Assembly: GCA_022592435.1 (NCBI GenBank)
Contig: JABYQS010000116.1
Coordinates: forward strand, 1 to 64,000
Source: Cerioporus squamosus
Lineage: Eukaryota > Basidiomycota > Agaricomycetes > Polyporales > Polyporaceae
Direction of reading: 5' to 3'
DNA: 64,000 nt
Made by a program: the position numbers and the translations under genes. Each line of letters starts with the position of its first letter. Position 1 is the stretch's first letter. Positions 10,304-22,427 of the stretch are shown here, one piece after another. The notes beneath the pieces are model-generated. The model had not been told where the DNA came from. It did not search any database and saw only the letters and a list, made by a program, of their open reading frames with translations.

Positions 10304-13300
10304 TCATCTCCCACGTTTAATACCCACTAAAACCCCGCAATTTGTTACCCACCGGGGCGGTAGGTTATCACTGTTCTCGAGCACTGGCATCCATATTTGC
10401 TCAACCTCTCTCGGTTTCAGGGCTTTTCTCCCCGTCGCCATCGCCGCCGTCCGTCGGTCAAGCGTCAGCCTCGAGTCGATGGCTGAGAAGTAACGATTTG
10501 TTACTTCAGGAACGGTAAAGTCCTGCCCTTTGTTCCGTATAACGCGCTCGCATCTTAGTTTCCAGATGAGATGAAGTGCTTCAGTGCACAGTATGCACCA
10601 GAGGTGTTCTGTAGCCATCATCCTGTCGCCATTTCGGTCTTTAAAGACCACATTCGCCGCGCCGAAAGCCGATCCCCAGCTTGGTTCGTGCCATTTCGCC
10701 TTGGTGAGAGCCCACGTCTGCTTCAGCAGTCCCCATACTACCTCCTGACCAACCGCTCGGCATTCCAGGATGATGTGCGACATCAACTCGCACTCCCCGC
10801 ATATGGTGCATACCGCGCGCGTTTGGAGGTCCTCCGGCATTTTAGGCCTAAGCCAGTGCGTACCTATCATAAAGCCATCGTGGATCGCCATCCATATGAA
10901 CTGCGAAGCCTCTCTCGAGATATGACGCGATCGCAAAGACGTCCAGACGGACTCCTCGCGCAGTTGTACATCACAAATTGCTTGCATGCCGCTCACGATG
11001 CGGTCTAGGTTTGCAGTAGCTCTAGGTCGTGCCTTCACCAGCACCTCTTTCCTCGCCCGGATAGCTCGGTATGCTAACCTCTGCGTGATCGATTGTAGCT
11101 TTGCCCCGGTTACCGTGAGCGTACCCAAGGGGCTAATGGGCAAAACATCCCCGGCTGCCTTGGTCGCCCCTATCCCCGCAAGCTCATCGGCTGCTTCGTT
11201 GCGAGGGTGGCCATTATGTCCTTTTACCCATTGAAAGATCGTGTGGGCTTTTCGTATTCGCAGGCTAGCAATCGTTAATTTTAGTAGCGCTGCATTCTTC
11301 TGTAGAATATAGCCTGTATCCTCATGTTGACGTCTCCACTTCGTCATTGCATCCATCGTTGTCTTGGAATCAGTTTCCTGGACAACCCACGTTTGGCTAT
11401 TTGCCGCTGAGGTTGCGAGCAGGACTGCCATGATTTCTCCCGTCTGATTTGATTGCTCCAAGGTAGCGGGGAGTCGGAAACTACGGTTCAGCTCATGATT
11501 CGCTTCAGCGAAGATACCGGCTCCCGCCTGCGCTCTACTCTCTCCGTTGTTAATGCATGAGCCATCCGTGGCAATGACAAGGTTTGAGCCATCTTCGTCA
11601 ATTTTCATGACCAAACATTCATTCGACACCGGCTCAGGGTCTGTGAAAATGCGTAGGGCCTGGCCCAGATCCCCGTAGGTGGTTATACTGCGGTCAAAGG
11701 GTCTGAGGTCTTCTTTTAGGTTTTCTTTCTCAAGATCATTCATGATCTCTTTCTCGTAGTCTTCTGGCTGCAACACCTGCGGGTTCCATTTTCCGGGCAG
11801 CGTGCTGATCATGTCCTTCGCTCTAGACGCACATAGGTGCGGGTTCTGGCATCCACCTCCCGCCCTCAAGCGGGAGCAGCCCGTACATTCACATGATGCT
11901 CTCGGGGAGTGTGCCCATCCTGGAGCAGAGCAGCAAGCATGTCGAAATCGCCTACAGTCTTGACCTCATGTGTCACCTGCAGGCAGAGCAGAAGTTTAGA
12001 GGGCCTTGTTAGGTGTCCTAGCCTCGCCCGGTCAGCATAGGGATGATCCCACATAGGCATGTTGTTGATTATCGTTCTAGAGAAAGCAAGACCTTCTAAA
12101 CGAAGACCGTATCTTTTTGCTACGCTCATTATACCGTGGAGCTCCGCTGGCAGACCCCTGACCCTCGGCTTCCAGTGCTGTAGGAAGGGGTTCATGCGTA
12201 GGGATGCCTGGCAAGGTCTAATTTGCTTAGGTACGTAGGTTGCGAGAAGGTTGTCTACAAGGAACGCCCAGGTAGGCCGATCCTCGCTGAAATCAAGGTA
12301 AGATTTCAGCCACATGATGTCAATAGCATCGTTCCTGGCTGACAGATCAAGCAGGCTCAGGCCGCCTTGGGCCACTGGAAGATACAAGTGTTTCATGCCT
12401 ACGGGCGTGTTGTGGCGCTCATCCCACACATATCCTCAGATGATTTTATTAAGGCGTTTGACAATCGCATCGGGCATCCGTTGAACTGTTGTCAAAAACT
12501 GGGTCATGCCGCCAACAATCATCTGGACAACATGTCTCTTGCCTTGCACTGTAGCATGACCGGTTTTCCACCGCTCTATGACCTGCATCAGTGGCTTCCT
12601 CATCGCGACTATCTTGTTTAAGACCAGCGTCCAGACCTCAACTTGATCGACTCCATTGCCAAAAAAAGCTCCGAGAATTCTCACCGCCTCACCGTCCTGT
12701 GCAACGTGAACATCCCTGGGGTAGTTCTTCCAAGATCCCGTTAATCGGTAGGTGTCCGCCATTTCTTTCCGGAAAGCGACACTCCCTATGGGGATGATCT
12801 CTGTTTTGCTGATATTGAAGCGTGCCTTCGCTGCAGAGCACCAGGTATCAAGGACTTTTTGCAGCGTCCTGAAATCATCCCGCGCCGAGAGATAAACGGT
12901 AGTGTCGTCCGCGAAAAGTACAGCTTTCAGCACCTCGTTGCATCTCGGCACATTGAATCCTTTGATATCCGACTTCCTGATCATAGCAGAGAGGGGCTCA
13001 ATGGCCAGGTCAAAAAGCAGACATGACAGGGGGTCGCCCTGTCGTACCCCTCTATAAATACGGTACGCCTTACTAAGTACGCCGTTGACCATTACTGACG
13101 TGACTGCGTGCTTATAGAGGGATTTAACCAGATCAATGAAGTATTGGGGATACCGAATCTCTTCAGGACTCTCCACAAATAGTCGTGCGCGATCTTGTCA
13201 TAGGCCTTCTCCTGATCAAGAGCTACGATCGCTCCGTCCTCCTCATTTTCCTCCGCCCAGAGCATCATCATCCGCGCTAATTGAGTATGATTGTGGATCC

Positions 13301-15200
13301 GTCTTCCAGGTACAAACCCGGCCTGCGCCTTGTGTATGATGCACGGTGCGACTCCAGCTAAACGGACTGCAAGAGTCTTACTCAGTAACTTGTAGTCAGT
13401 ATTGAGTAGTGTGATTGGCCGGTAGTTGACTACTCTAGTACGCTCGCCTTTTTCCTTGTATATCGGAGCGATCCATCCGTGTGCTAACGAACAGCGCGGA
13501 TTGACACCGTTAGCTCGTATGTCCTCGAAAGCCGCAACTAGCAACCGGACGATGTCGAACTTTGTTCTGTCTGGGAAACGCAGATCTTCCATGTGCCTAG
13601 CATGTAACGTCTTCCATAGTTCGAAGGGTACGCCATCAAGTCCCGGCGAGGTCCCGTTCTTTGCAAAACGTAGTGACAGAACACATTCATCGTAAGTTAT
13701 CTCCCCACCAAATTCCCCAGCTTGCGATTCAGTGACTCTAGCGTCGAGACTCTCAAGGGCAGATTTAATGTCCTCCTCTCTTTCCGGCGCTGGCCTTGTC
13801 CCAGGGTCGTCTCGCTGTACGTTCATGTGGTGGACTTTCGCCATCTCCGCCATTCTAATCGAGTCGGTTTCATAGATCTTCTCGCCCGCAACACCTACAA
13901 GCCCCTCCTTTTCGAAGGAGTTGATAATGTCTCTAGGTGTACACTCCCTATGGAGTTTAGACCAATATTTCGTTGGTCGGTCACCGTATAGTCGGTGTGT
14001 GGCCCTCGAGTTTTGCTGCTGCTGTCGAAACCTCCTCTGTTTAAGCTGACGTATTTGCTTGGTTAGCGCCTCCGCCTCCGCAATCTTCGAGAGCTCAGAC
14101 AAATTGTGATCCGCCTTTATTTGTTTCAGAGCTCTTTCTGAAACACAGATCTCTTCCAGCAGTTTAGGAACAACCTTCTTCTCTCGATTGCGTGCTAGCT
14201 GCATGACATCCGTCTTGAAGCTGAAAAGTACTTGCTGCGGGTTCGCCGTTTCCGATCTGGCATGCCCCGCTTCCTCGAGCAGCGAGAGTTCTTCCATCGC
14301 GCGTAGCCCTCTCGCCTTGATTGCCTTGGACAGGATCTTGTCTTTAATTAGACGCATGGGGAAAAGCGGCCTCCCTGGTCCGATCAGCAGTGCGTTTTCT
14401 GGGGTAAGCTGGACCAGAATCAGGCTGTGGTCTGTCTTTACCCCAGATTCGCATATTCTCCAGTCGCGTGCGCCGTCGAAGATCTGGGGAGTTACGTAGA
14501 TGCGATCTAGGCGCGAGAAGACCGCCTCCCGCCCCGTGCCTCTATGGAAGGTATATTCCCTAGTCGTCGGGTTCGTCACTCTCCATCCATCGGCTAGCAT
14601 TAGGCCTAGGCTTATTTTGAGGTCATCTAGGACAGCTACAGACTGGTCCGCCCCGTCTCCTACCGGGAGACGATCCAGGGTGTCTTCAACATTGTTGAAG
14701 TCCCCCACCATCAAGTGCGGTTTGGGACAATCGGGGTGGTTTTCATAGAAGGTGCGTACTTCAGCAAAAAACCGTTTTCTTTCCGCAGTGCCCTGCGAGG
14801 TGGGGGCATAGATGCAGAGGATATTCCTTGTGTCCCCGCCCCGACATGGTATCGCTATTTGAATTGCTCTTCCTGGGATCACTTCGGTCGCCTTTGCCGC
14901 CGCCGTGTCGATATATCTAGCATTGAGAACCACCGCCACGCCCTCCCTTTGAGTCGGGGCCTCAGGGTTGGCTGAGTGGAAAACCTTGATTTTCTTTGCG
15001 AACATCTTGTGGATCCCGGCCGTCCGTTCATTCGTGAGGTGGGTCTCCTGTAGTAGGAGCACTCCAATTCGGTTCTCTGTCATCATGCGATAAAGCTTGC
15101 CCCATTTATTGTCAGGGTGGTCGCGCACGAGATTTCCAAACCCGTTGATATTTAGCGAGGCCACTTGGAGTGCCGCTTTGCGTGCCACCCTTCTCTTTTC
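10304..15200 (-). pseudogene. LINE ORF2: APE endonuclease, reverse transcriptase, RNase H (broken)
   Basis: The endonuclease motifs are LNINGFG, LLLQETHL, MVGDFNN, SRLDRIYVT and TDHSL (about 15150-14400). The RT motifs are SPGLDGVPFELW, NYRPITLLN, AGFVPGRRI, VALDQEKAYDK, GVRQGDPLS and FADDTTVYL, the catalytic DD motif at about 12910. A further connection region follows. The RNase H motifs are IATDGSC, GEIMAV, ETDSK and NEAADELAG, holding the D-E-D-D residues. Near the C-terminus is a C-x2-C-x7-H-x4-C cluster (CTICGECELMSHIILEC). Breaks: a lost base in a C-run at about 13146-13149, where the frame changes; an in-frame TGA at 12436-12438 (probably CGA to TGA); and a frame change at about 11866. 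The frame runs upstream from 15200 into a TAA at 15201-15203. The first in-frame start-like codon is GTG at 15188, so the true initiation site is unclear. Confidence 0.9.
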
Positions 15201-15593
15201 TTACAAGAGAGGTTCTCTAGCGTTGCGTTCATTTGAAAACTGCTGATCATTCACTGAAAAAGCTCGCTCGCCAGGCGCTCCCGCCACTTCAGAGCGACTC
15301 ACACCATCCTCCTCCACCTGCATGCCACCTATCCTGACCTGGCTATCACCAGACACGCCACGGGCACGCGCATTGCGTAGTCCTCCTGCCAGGTCAGGGC
15401 GCAAAGTACCGTTACCGAGAGAGTTGCCAGTATTGGGATTGTTATATGTTGAATTGTTATTCGCAGTTGCTTTGTCGGCCAAGACACAACCATTTACTTG
15501 GCCCAGGTTAGGGATCCCCCTACCACGGTGACAGTGCGACTCGTCCAGTATGCAGTTACTGGGCGCGACGCTTGCGTTCGCGCGAGTTGTCAA
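15201..15593 (-). other. Short frame joined in phase to LINE ORF2 by one TAA
   Basis: A frame of about 130 codons, rich in Asn, Gly, Ala and Arg, has no ATG. It ends in REPLL and TAA at 15203-15201. ORF2 is in exactly the same phase immediately beyond that stop. It may be the tail of an upstream LINE frame coupled to ORF2 by reinitiation or readthrough, or chance open sequence in the inter-ORF spacer. No domain is recognised. Confidence 0.35.
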
Positions 15594-16835
15594 GCCTGAA
15601 TAGGCTCCCGCTTAATGTTGTAAAGACAGGGCTTTCCTGTGCCATGGCCAGTAGATGTGGGCCCTGTCTCGGCTTAGCATCCATCGGCATCCTAACTGCG
15701 TGACGCCGTGCTACGCATTATCCGGCTGCCACCCCGGTGCGTGCCGTACCGATTAACCGTTTGACGTCGCTCACCCACCTCACTGTCAAGCACAGGTGGC
15801 TCGACGCCTAGCAAGAGGAAGCGTGCGTAGAGCGATAGCAGCGTACCAGCTTGCAAGGTGTGTGTCGGGCATACACGTCTTCCATGCCCTAGTGATGTCA
15901 GAAAAACCTCCCCAGAGAACAGGCGGCACGGAGCTCAGTCGACATGCAGACGCTATAAGACTATTGAATGGCCCTGTGATAGATTTTGGCCACAGGACGC
16001 CCTGTCGGAGCTTGCGGGGTCATATACATTCGCACCCAGTAGCTTGAGTTCTGCGCCGCCGAAACATCCTCGCCGTCGTCATACCTACTCCCTAGCGCAC
16101 CCTCGTATTCGGCTTCAAAGAATCCAGGGACCCAATCCAGGAGGTCTTTGGACTCTTCACAGCACTTGTGGAAGTCGTCCGGGCTATCGAGTATCTTCTC
16201 GTCGTGCGGCCTGGGCTAGTCTTGCAGTTCGTGTCGGCAGAGCCGAAAATTGCCCATCCTCGGAGCCAGATTGCGCGAAATCGGTACCGTGGAAGCGCCT
16301 TGTCTTGAAATGCCAGACGCAGAGTAGTTCACGCCAAGGCAGGCGATCACAGGAAAGAACCTCCGGGGGCCCGACAAAGACCTAGGGATGCGTGCGATCG
16401 ACGGATATACCCTCCAACTCGCCTAGGGGTTGTTGTCTCCGTTGTGCTGTGTGTCGTAGTGGGCGAGTAGGGATTCCGGACGGCTATCGGTATGTCGCCG
16501 AGACCATGGCTAGCCATAGGCCCTAGGCTGACGTCACAGGCAGACTATGTATATCCGCACAAGGGAGTGTGCGTCACAGGGCGTCGGGAAGAGGAGATTG
16601 CAGTGCGCTACCATGGCATGCAGTATGATACCAGAGAGCATAGGCCACCCATATTACATGCAGGTGGCTAGCGTCGGCATGCAGCCATCCTCCAGGTCTC
16701 AGCGCTGCACGACGAACACTCGTAAGTGCCAGAAGATATGAGGGGTGGTTTGATTAATCTGGATAGTACAGTACTTTCACCAACGATATCTAGTTCACGA
16801 GCATTACCTCTTTCCTTGCTCCGCCAAATTGCGCC
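15594..16835. other. LINE inter-ORF spacer
   Basis: About 1.2 kb between the ORF1 stop and the ORF2 region on the minus strand. No frame with domain-like sequence is seen on either strand. It is long for a Tad-type spacer and may include decayed coding sequence. Confidence 0.35.
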
Positions 16836-19689
16836 CTAATACCTGGCGCTCCACGGGCCCTGGTACGACAGCGTTCTCGGGGCACCTTCGCTCCTCATTC
16901 TACCATGCTGCTCGAAACCGCCACACTGTCCAAAATTGCCCCGTTGCCCCTGGCCGCCCCGCTGTGTGCCTCGTCCGCGACTTCCACCCTGGCCTCTCCC
17001 GAGACTAGGGACGCCCCGTCCTCCTGCTCCTGGCGCTCTAGCCGCGTGGGGGCCCGTCGCCCTCTGTTGGCTTCCGCGCCCTCGTCCCACTAGCCCTCTT
17101 CCCATCGTCTCCAGCTCCCAGAATTTGGTATGCATCCTCGCACCCGCAAGCGGCCCCTTCCAGCCCTTCATCTTGGGGAAAGGACACTCCTGTTCTTCAT
17201 GATCAACGCCCCTGCAACCTCTGCACCAGAAAGCTCTCCTCGCCACGCCTGTGCCATTGAGGAAGACATTGTAGCGGAAGGTTCGCATCTCCTCAGCCCA
17301 CACGCGCCACTCCTCCGGGTCGTCTGATGGCGGAAGGACATATACGTTCACCACATAGCCATCCTCCTTTGTCGCCATAAAGCGGATGTCCAAGGACTCG
17401 ATAACCTTTCCGACGTGATTCGCGTATGGCAGATGGCTGAGGCGATCGCTGGATCGGACGAGCTCCTTGAGCCTTCCTGTCATGTAGTCGGATTCAAGGA
17501 CACTCAGAACCGCCACCTTCGTCGTCTTGACATCCGGTCGAAGGAAGCCCGCAAGGCCGCAGACGAAGCGAGGGTTTCCGATTGTCTTCGGGTGAGTGAT
17601 TATCGAGACTCCCCTTGCAGAGATAACGCGTAGCTTGACCATTTCCCATGCCGCCGCCTCGGAGAGACCTCTTATCACCCACAGGTACGGCAGCTCGCGA
17701 GCGCGAAGTTCGTGACGCCACTCGGGGTCCGGCGGGACGACGTGAAAGCCGGATTCGCCAGTGAGATGTGTCGTCATCGCAGTAACATTTGCTTCGATGT
17801 GCCTGTTTATTTCCTGGTTCTTGGTGAAGCGGTAGTTGACTAGAGAACTATCGGCATTTTGTCCGTCCAGATCGACTTCATCCACTCGGCCGACATCCCT
17901 GCGTACTGCTCCTCCGGGTCACTGAGATGGACCGTCCATCGATCGCTATGCGGATTGCTGACAGCTCTCGGGACATCTTCCGTGTCCTCGTTCTTCAGGA
18001 GTGCTGTTGGAATCCTCGCCGTTCTGGCGCCCTGCCACCACTCGGGTACGTCCTCCGGTTCCTCGCCACTCGCCGCGGCATCTTCGTCAAAAGCGCTGTC
18101 CATCCGGCTCTGGCTGCCTCCCGCACGCTGGACGCACGAGGTATCCTCCTCGCCCACACTCGGGAGTCTTCCCGCGCGTTGAGCGCACGAGGTGTCATCC
18201 GCGTGTCCGCTCCGCTGCGTACCGAAAACCCTCGCGCCATAATCCATGCTCGGCGTACGTCCCCTCGGGGTCGTAGGGCGCATGCGTCCGTCACGTTCCT
18301 CATTTTCCATAGCACCACGACGGAAGTTCCAAGCTTTTGTGTTCGGCAGTGCAGAGAAGAGTGACCTCCTATACTCGGAGTTGCCCTCATCTTCGTCCTC
18401 GTCAGGTACGCAGCCCTGTACGCCAGTCCGCCTCTCCATCCTCTCGGCTCCCTCGTCCCAGTTCCTCGGCCTGTATCCTCCACGCCAGAAATCCTCATCC
18501 ACACGTTCCTTCGCGTCGCGTCGGATCGGCTCTTGCTCCGAGAGGGCGTTGCGTAGGTTCCAAGGACCCTCGCTCCACTCCTCGTCGCGTCGCGAGCCGG
18601 ACGTCCAGCGTGCACTCATCGGTCTTTCCAGTAGGCTGCTCCCGTCCAAACCGGGTTCGACATCGACCTGCATCCCGGAGAGATTAGTGCGTGTGCTCGC
18701 CCTGGACGCCGTCCTCGTCGGTCCTCTCTCCTCGTCCCTCGCCACCGCAGCTGACGTTGTGTCGATGCTCGACCCTCTCAAGGTCGGCGGGTGTCCCGAC
18801 ACATTCGCGAGATCGTCATAGTGGAAGGAGGCTGCGTCACGTACGAAAGCGGGTCGCTTGGGCGTTGACATCGTTACAGGGGGAAGAAAACTATAGTTGC
18901 GCCCATCCAGTTCACCCATCCCACTCCAGGGGTTCCCTATCAGCTCCCTGATCGGCGGCAGCATAGGAGGAACCGGTTGCTCGCCGCTCGCCATTCTAGG
19001 CCTCCTCGCTGACCTTCGTTCTTCTTCAGAAACGGCTGATCCCGTCCATGAGCGCTTCCGCGCCATCGGTCCAAAGTCATGGGCGTAGTATGATCGCGGA
19101 GGCTCACCCATATACTTGTCAAGCCTCTCAGCCCGCTCACGAGCGAGCTCCCTATCTTCTGCACCGAGGCTCTTTTGGTTTGCCGGCGGGGGTGCCTCCT
19201 CCGTCCTGGGGACTTCGCCTTCCTCGAAAGGCGCGAATTCTTGCTCGTCGAATTGGGCCAGGACAGGTCCGAATCTCGGCGTCGAGCCTACCGCCTTCCA
19301 GAGCGGAGCGCTGTCAATGCTCGCCGCTCTCTGTGATCTCCCGTCCGCGGACGCCCGGCCATCTTCAGACGCGTTGTCTCCCGAGAAACGACTCTCTGCC
19401 TGAGTGGTTCGCGGTACAATAGACTCGTCGCTCTCCTGTCGCTCTTATTGGCGTAAGCACAAGGCAGGGGTAGGGAAACTTACTTGGGAGCTCGGACCCT
19501 TAGCCGTTGATTCCATCCCGTTCTGCGTACTTTCTAGCGTAGCCACCTCGTCGTCCGACGCGACAGGCACGTCGTCCAGGCTCCTAGCCTGCGTCGATAT
19601 CGTTCATACGGCGACATGGAGTACTCGGTCAGCCCTAATCTCGTCTAGCGAAAACCGCCCAGGAGCAGAGGTCGTATACTCACCGCCAT
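16836..19689 (-). pseudogene. LINE ORF1, gag-like RNA-binding protein with CCHC knuckle (frameshifted)
   Basis: The C-terminal frame (17885-16836) has a globular part with YLWVIRGL, NVFLNGTG and RRAFWCRGC. It continues into a CCHC zinc knuckle, C-RG-C-RGVD-H-EEQE-C, then PFPKMKGWKGP and a Gly/Arg/Gln-rich tail. A zinc knuckle followed by a short PFP-W-GP segment is typical of Agaricomycete LINE ORF1. The N-terminal frame (19111-17840 and upstream) is an acidic, Ser/Arg-rich disordered region with two CVQRAG/CAQRAG repeats. The two frames overlap at 17840-17885 with a phase change. Upstream of 19111 the frame stays open, and it can be extended to an ATG at 19689 if two intron-like gaps (19442-19483 and 19589-19683) are removed. 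Its role in intact elements is binding and packaging the element RNA. Confidence 0.75.
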
Positions 19690-21443
19690 CGTAGCTCAAT
19701 GGCGATACTTGTCTTCCTCGTTGCGCGCTGTATCCGAAAGCCCTGGGGAGTCGATGGAAGCTGGTGGGGAGAGACCAAGGGAGTAAAGCGCCGATGTGCT
19801 GGCAGGCGACGTTAGAAGGGGGAGTGCGGGAGCGTACAGGACTTCGCTCCTCCCGACCTAATAGACTTTACCGTGTGGTGGTATATTTGCTCGTCCGTCA
19901 CTTTAGTTCGTCTGTTTCGGCGTGTCTTCGCTGCTTGTCTTCACGAGACATCGCCTGCGCTGTCTCGTCATCGCTTGGTAGCGATCGTGAACCGCGTCGT
20001 CGACTGGTGCAAGGTCTCGCGGTTTTCGTAGCTAGGAGGAGATGAGAATGCCTTAACCGCACGTACGCGCTTAGCCGCATCATAAACTTTATCCCTTTTT
20101 AGGGAACCTTTCGAAAGCCCTAGGCGCTCCGTCTCCTTGGGCCACCCTTCCGTCGATTCCGAGCGGACTCTTGCCCTTGTCTTGGGTCATTCACCTTCCT
20201 TGCTTGCGTCTTTTACCCTTACCTTGCTTGTATCTAGGCAGCCCTTGCCTCACACCGTCTCTTGGCCTCTCTTGCTGGCTGTTTCCCACTCCTTTCGCGT
20301 GCCTCTCGTCGGCGTCAACTCTCCTTCTACTTCCCTGTCTGTACTCTCATACTCGTGAGCCGTTATTCTGGAATCTACACTGTCCCGTTGTATTCAGCTG
20401 CTTGGCGTTTCTAGGCCTTTGGCAGGCTGTTCGGTCTCTCGGCCTTGCCACCTGCCTACGTCCTTTACCTCCCTCGCAATGCCAGCGTCGCCCGCGTCAT
20501 CCTGCGCGTACCTTCGCGTAAGCGTCCAGTCCTCCTGTCCCTTCCGTAGTCCGTCGTCCTCTCATGCACTCCATGCCAGACGCTCAAATAGCTTCCGTGC
20601 CCCGATTTCCACCTCGCCCTTCATTCCAAAGCGTCGCAACCCGTCGCATCCGTCCCCAAACATCACTCCACCCGAGCGCTTTACGCTTCGTTCATCGTGC
20701 TGAGATCGCGCAAAACAGAGGCGGCGAGTCCCCAGGCTGCACGCGTCCTTCCTCGACTAGGGTGTAGGTCAGGTCGCCGGTGTGTCGTATATTTGGACGG
20801 CACGTCTTCCGCGAAGCTCGCGCCCCGTGTCTTCCACTCTCATCTGCTCACTATGCACTTTCAGAGACACATCCCCGCTGCACAGAAGAAACGCGCGTCT
20901 TGCGCCGCCCTTCAATGGTTTCCTGTGTGCATACCGCCTGTACGCGCGCCCTTCGTCTCGTCTTCGTCCGTCGTGCCTGTGAGTCCTTGTCTTCCTTACG
21001 TAGTGCTCGGCCGTGTAGACGTCTGTACCGCCATTGTGCACTCCTCTTCTCTTATTCCGTTGACGCCTCCACCATCCTCTCTATTACTGTGCGTATCATC
21101 GACACCTCAGACCCTCTCGTTTTAGGTGCTGCGCCTACGCCTCCTACCACGCTCCTATCACCGCATCATGCCACTCGTGCGCCTTCTCGGCTACGTCCTT
21201 CATACAGGTCCGAGACTTCCTATCGTGCGATCTTTGCTCCTTCTCTCGGCAACGTGTGTCCTCAAGGTGATCCTCGATCACACCAACGTTGCCCTTCTTA
21301 CGAAGTTCTGAGGCGTTGAAGGCCAAACGTTTGCTCGTGCCTTGGAGTGCGCCCATCTATTCGGCCCCATCGTCGCGATCACTTGCATTCGTAAGCATGA
21401 TTGCGTGGCGTTGTAACTTGCCGGATCACTGAACTACTTGCTT
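19690..21443. other. Region between LINE ORF1 and ORF B
   Basis: C/T-rich on the + strand (GA-rich on the minus strand) with many overlapping open frames and no recognisable domain. It may be the LINE 5' UTR and promoter, the 3' region of ORF B, or both. Confidence 0.35.
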
Positions 21444-22121
21444 CTAGCTATATCCTTCGTACTTTAGCCACAAGTGTATCTCGGAGGCGCCTTCGTTCCC
21501 CGGCATTTCCACCATCCTCCTCTCTTTCTGCCCTTTCCGACACTTCGGGATCACCTGAAAACTCTTTTCGCCGCTACATCTCATAGGCATCAGTTCGCAG
21601 GTTCCTCCTCCGCACCGTCCCGCACGTTCATCACCTCTCCATTCGTGACAACCTTCCGGTGTTTCGCCCATCCACTCTGGCAAGCTCCTCCGCTCGTTTG
21701 TACGGCTTCTTCTGACCGTTACTCCGGACACATAGGGCAGGTCCAGGTCCACCACGCCCACCGCGTTACCCTTGCACTCGTTCATCAACGTCACCCTCGC
21801 TCTTCCTGGAGCCAACTCCACGATTCTGCGCACTACACCGCAGACGTGCGGGTCGTACGGCTCATATTCTTCGACTCTTGCCACAGGTACGGGTGTTCTT
21901 GTCTTCGAGAGAGCTAGCAGCCTAACCAAGTCTCCTTCTTCTAGCGGCTTCGTCGGCTTCAGCTTGGTCTCGTACCTGTGGGCTAGGACTTTCTGCCCGT
22001 CCGGTCTTTCGTGCGGGGCGCCATAGCCCTTCCACCACGCGCAGACGATCGTCGCCACCATGTCTCCGACCCTACTCGTCGCCCCGTCGCCCACTGCTTC
22101 TCTCTGCCCACTACCTTCCAT
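21444..22121 (-). CDS. Uncharacterised small protein with YDPH...GNAV..VDL motif (ORF B)
   Basis: Second member of the family represented by ORF A (6306-6872), in opposite orientation. The conserved blocks in order are AWWKG, a P-E-P-G-like loop, HRYETKLKPTKP, GDLVRLLAL, YEPYDPHVCGVVRRIV, NECKGNAVGVVDLDLP. The tail is longer and Arg/Glu/Gly-rich, ending about residue 225. The open frame extends 102 codons upstream without an ATG. In-frame ATG codons are at 22121 and 22061; 22121 is used here, but 22061 lies closer to the conserved block. There is no membrane segment or signal peptide. The gene lies about 1.75 kb upstream of LINE ORF1 in the same orientation. Function is unknown. Confidence 0.55.
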   Translation of the reverse strand: MEGSGQREAVGDGATSRVGDMVATIVCAWWKGYGAPHERPDGQKVLAHRYETKLKPTKPLEEGDLVRLLALSKTRTPVPVARVEEYEPYDPHVCGVVRRIVELAPGRARVTLMNECKGNAVGVVDLDLPYVSGVTVRRSRTNERRSLPEWMGETPEGCHEWRGDERAGRCGGGTCELMPMRCSGEKSFQVIPKCRKGQKERRMVEMPGNEGASEIHLWLKYEGYS

Positions 22122-22427
22122 CCCAGACACTGCCTCTCTCAGGCTTTTACTGGAGCGTCCACGTCGCCCTTTCCCTTCACGCCAACACAGAATTTTAGAC
22201 CGTGCAGGCCGTATGGTGTTTTGTGGATATAATCGTGAGGGTGGTCGTGCAGGTTTCGTGTCAGGCTGCGGTGCGGCCAATCGGAGAGATGGGGGATCTG
22301 TTTCTGCGAGTGTGTGTGGGGTTTTCGGTGTGTTGTGGAGACTATGTTGGAGAGACGTGATATTGTGGAGTGTTTTAGGGGAGAAAGGTATGTGTGGGGA
22401 GGAGAGAGTCGTCGTGTTGTGCAACAC

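Larger units (their letters stand above)
10054..19689 (-). mobile_element. Tad-type non-LTR retrotransposon (LINE), near full length, decayed
   Basis: Read on the minus strand the order is: gag-like ORF1 (19689-16836), spacer, ORF2 with APE-type endonuclease, reverse transcriptase and RNase H (15200-10304), 3' UTR, then an A18 tail (T18 on + at 10054-10071). This gene order with a C-terminal RNase H is that of the fungal Tad1 clade. ORF2 is broken by two frameshifts and one nonsense codon, and ORF1 by one frameshift, so the copy cannot move by itself. The 5' end is not defined; it may reach further right into 19.7-21.4 kb. I did not find a target-site duplication. Confidence 0.85.

Noticed and set aside
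10571..14999. + strand open frames opposite LINE ORF2
   Set aside because: Antisense to clear endonuclease, RT and RNase H motifs; no domain of their own.
17859..19422. Long + strand open frames over the LINE ORF1 region
   Set aside because: They are Ser/Arg/Pro-rich antisense shadows of the GC-rich minus-strand ORF1, which carries the zinc knuckle and disordered region in frame.
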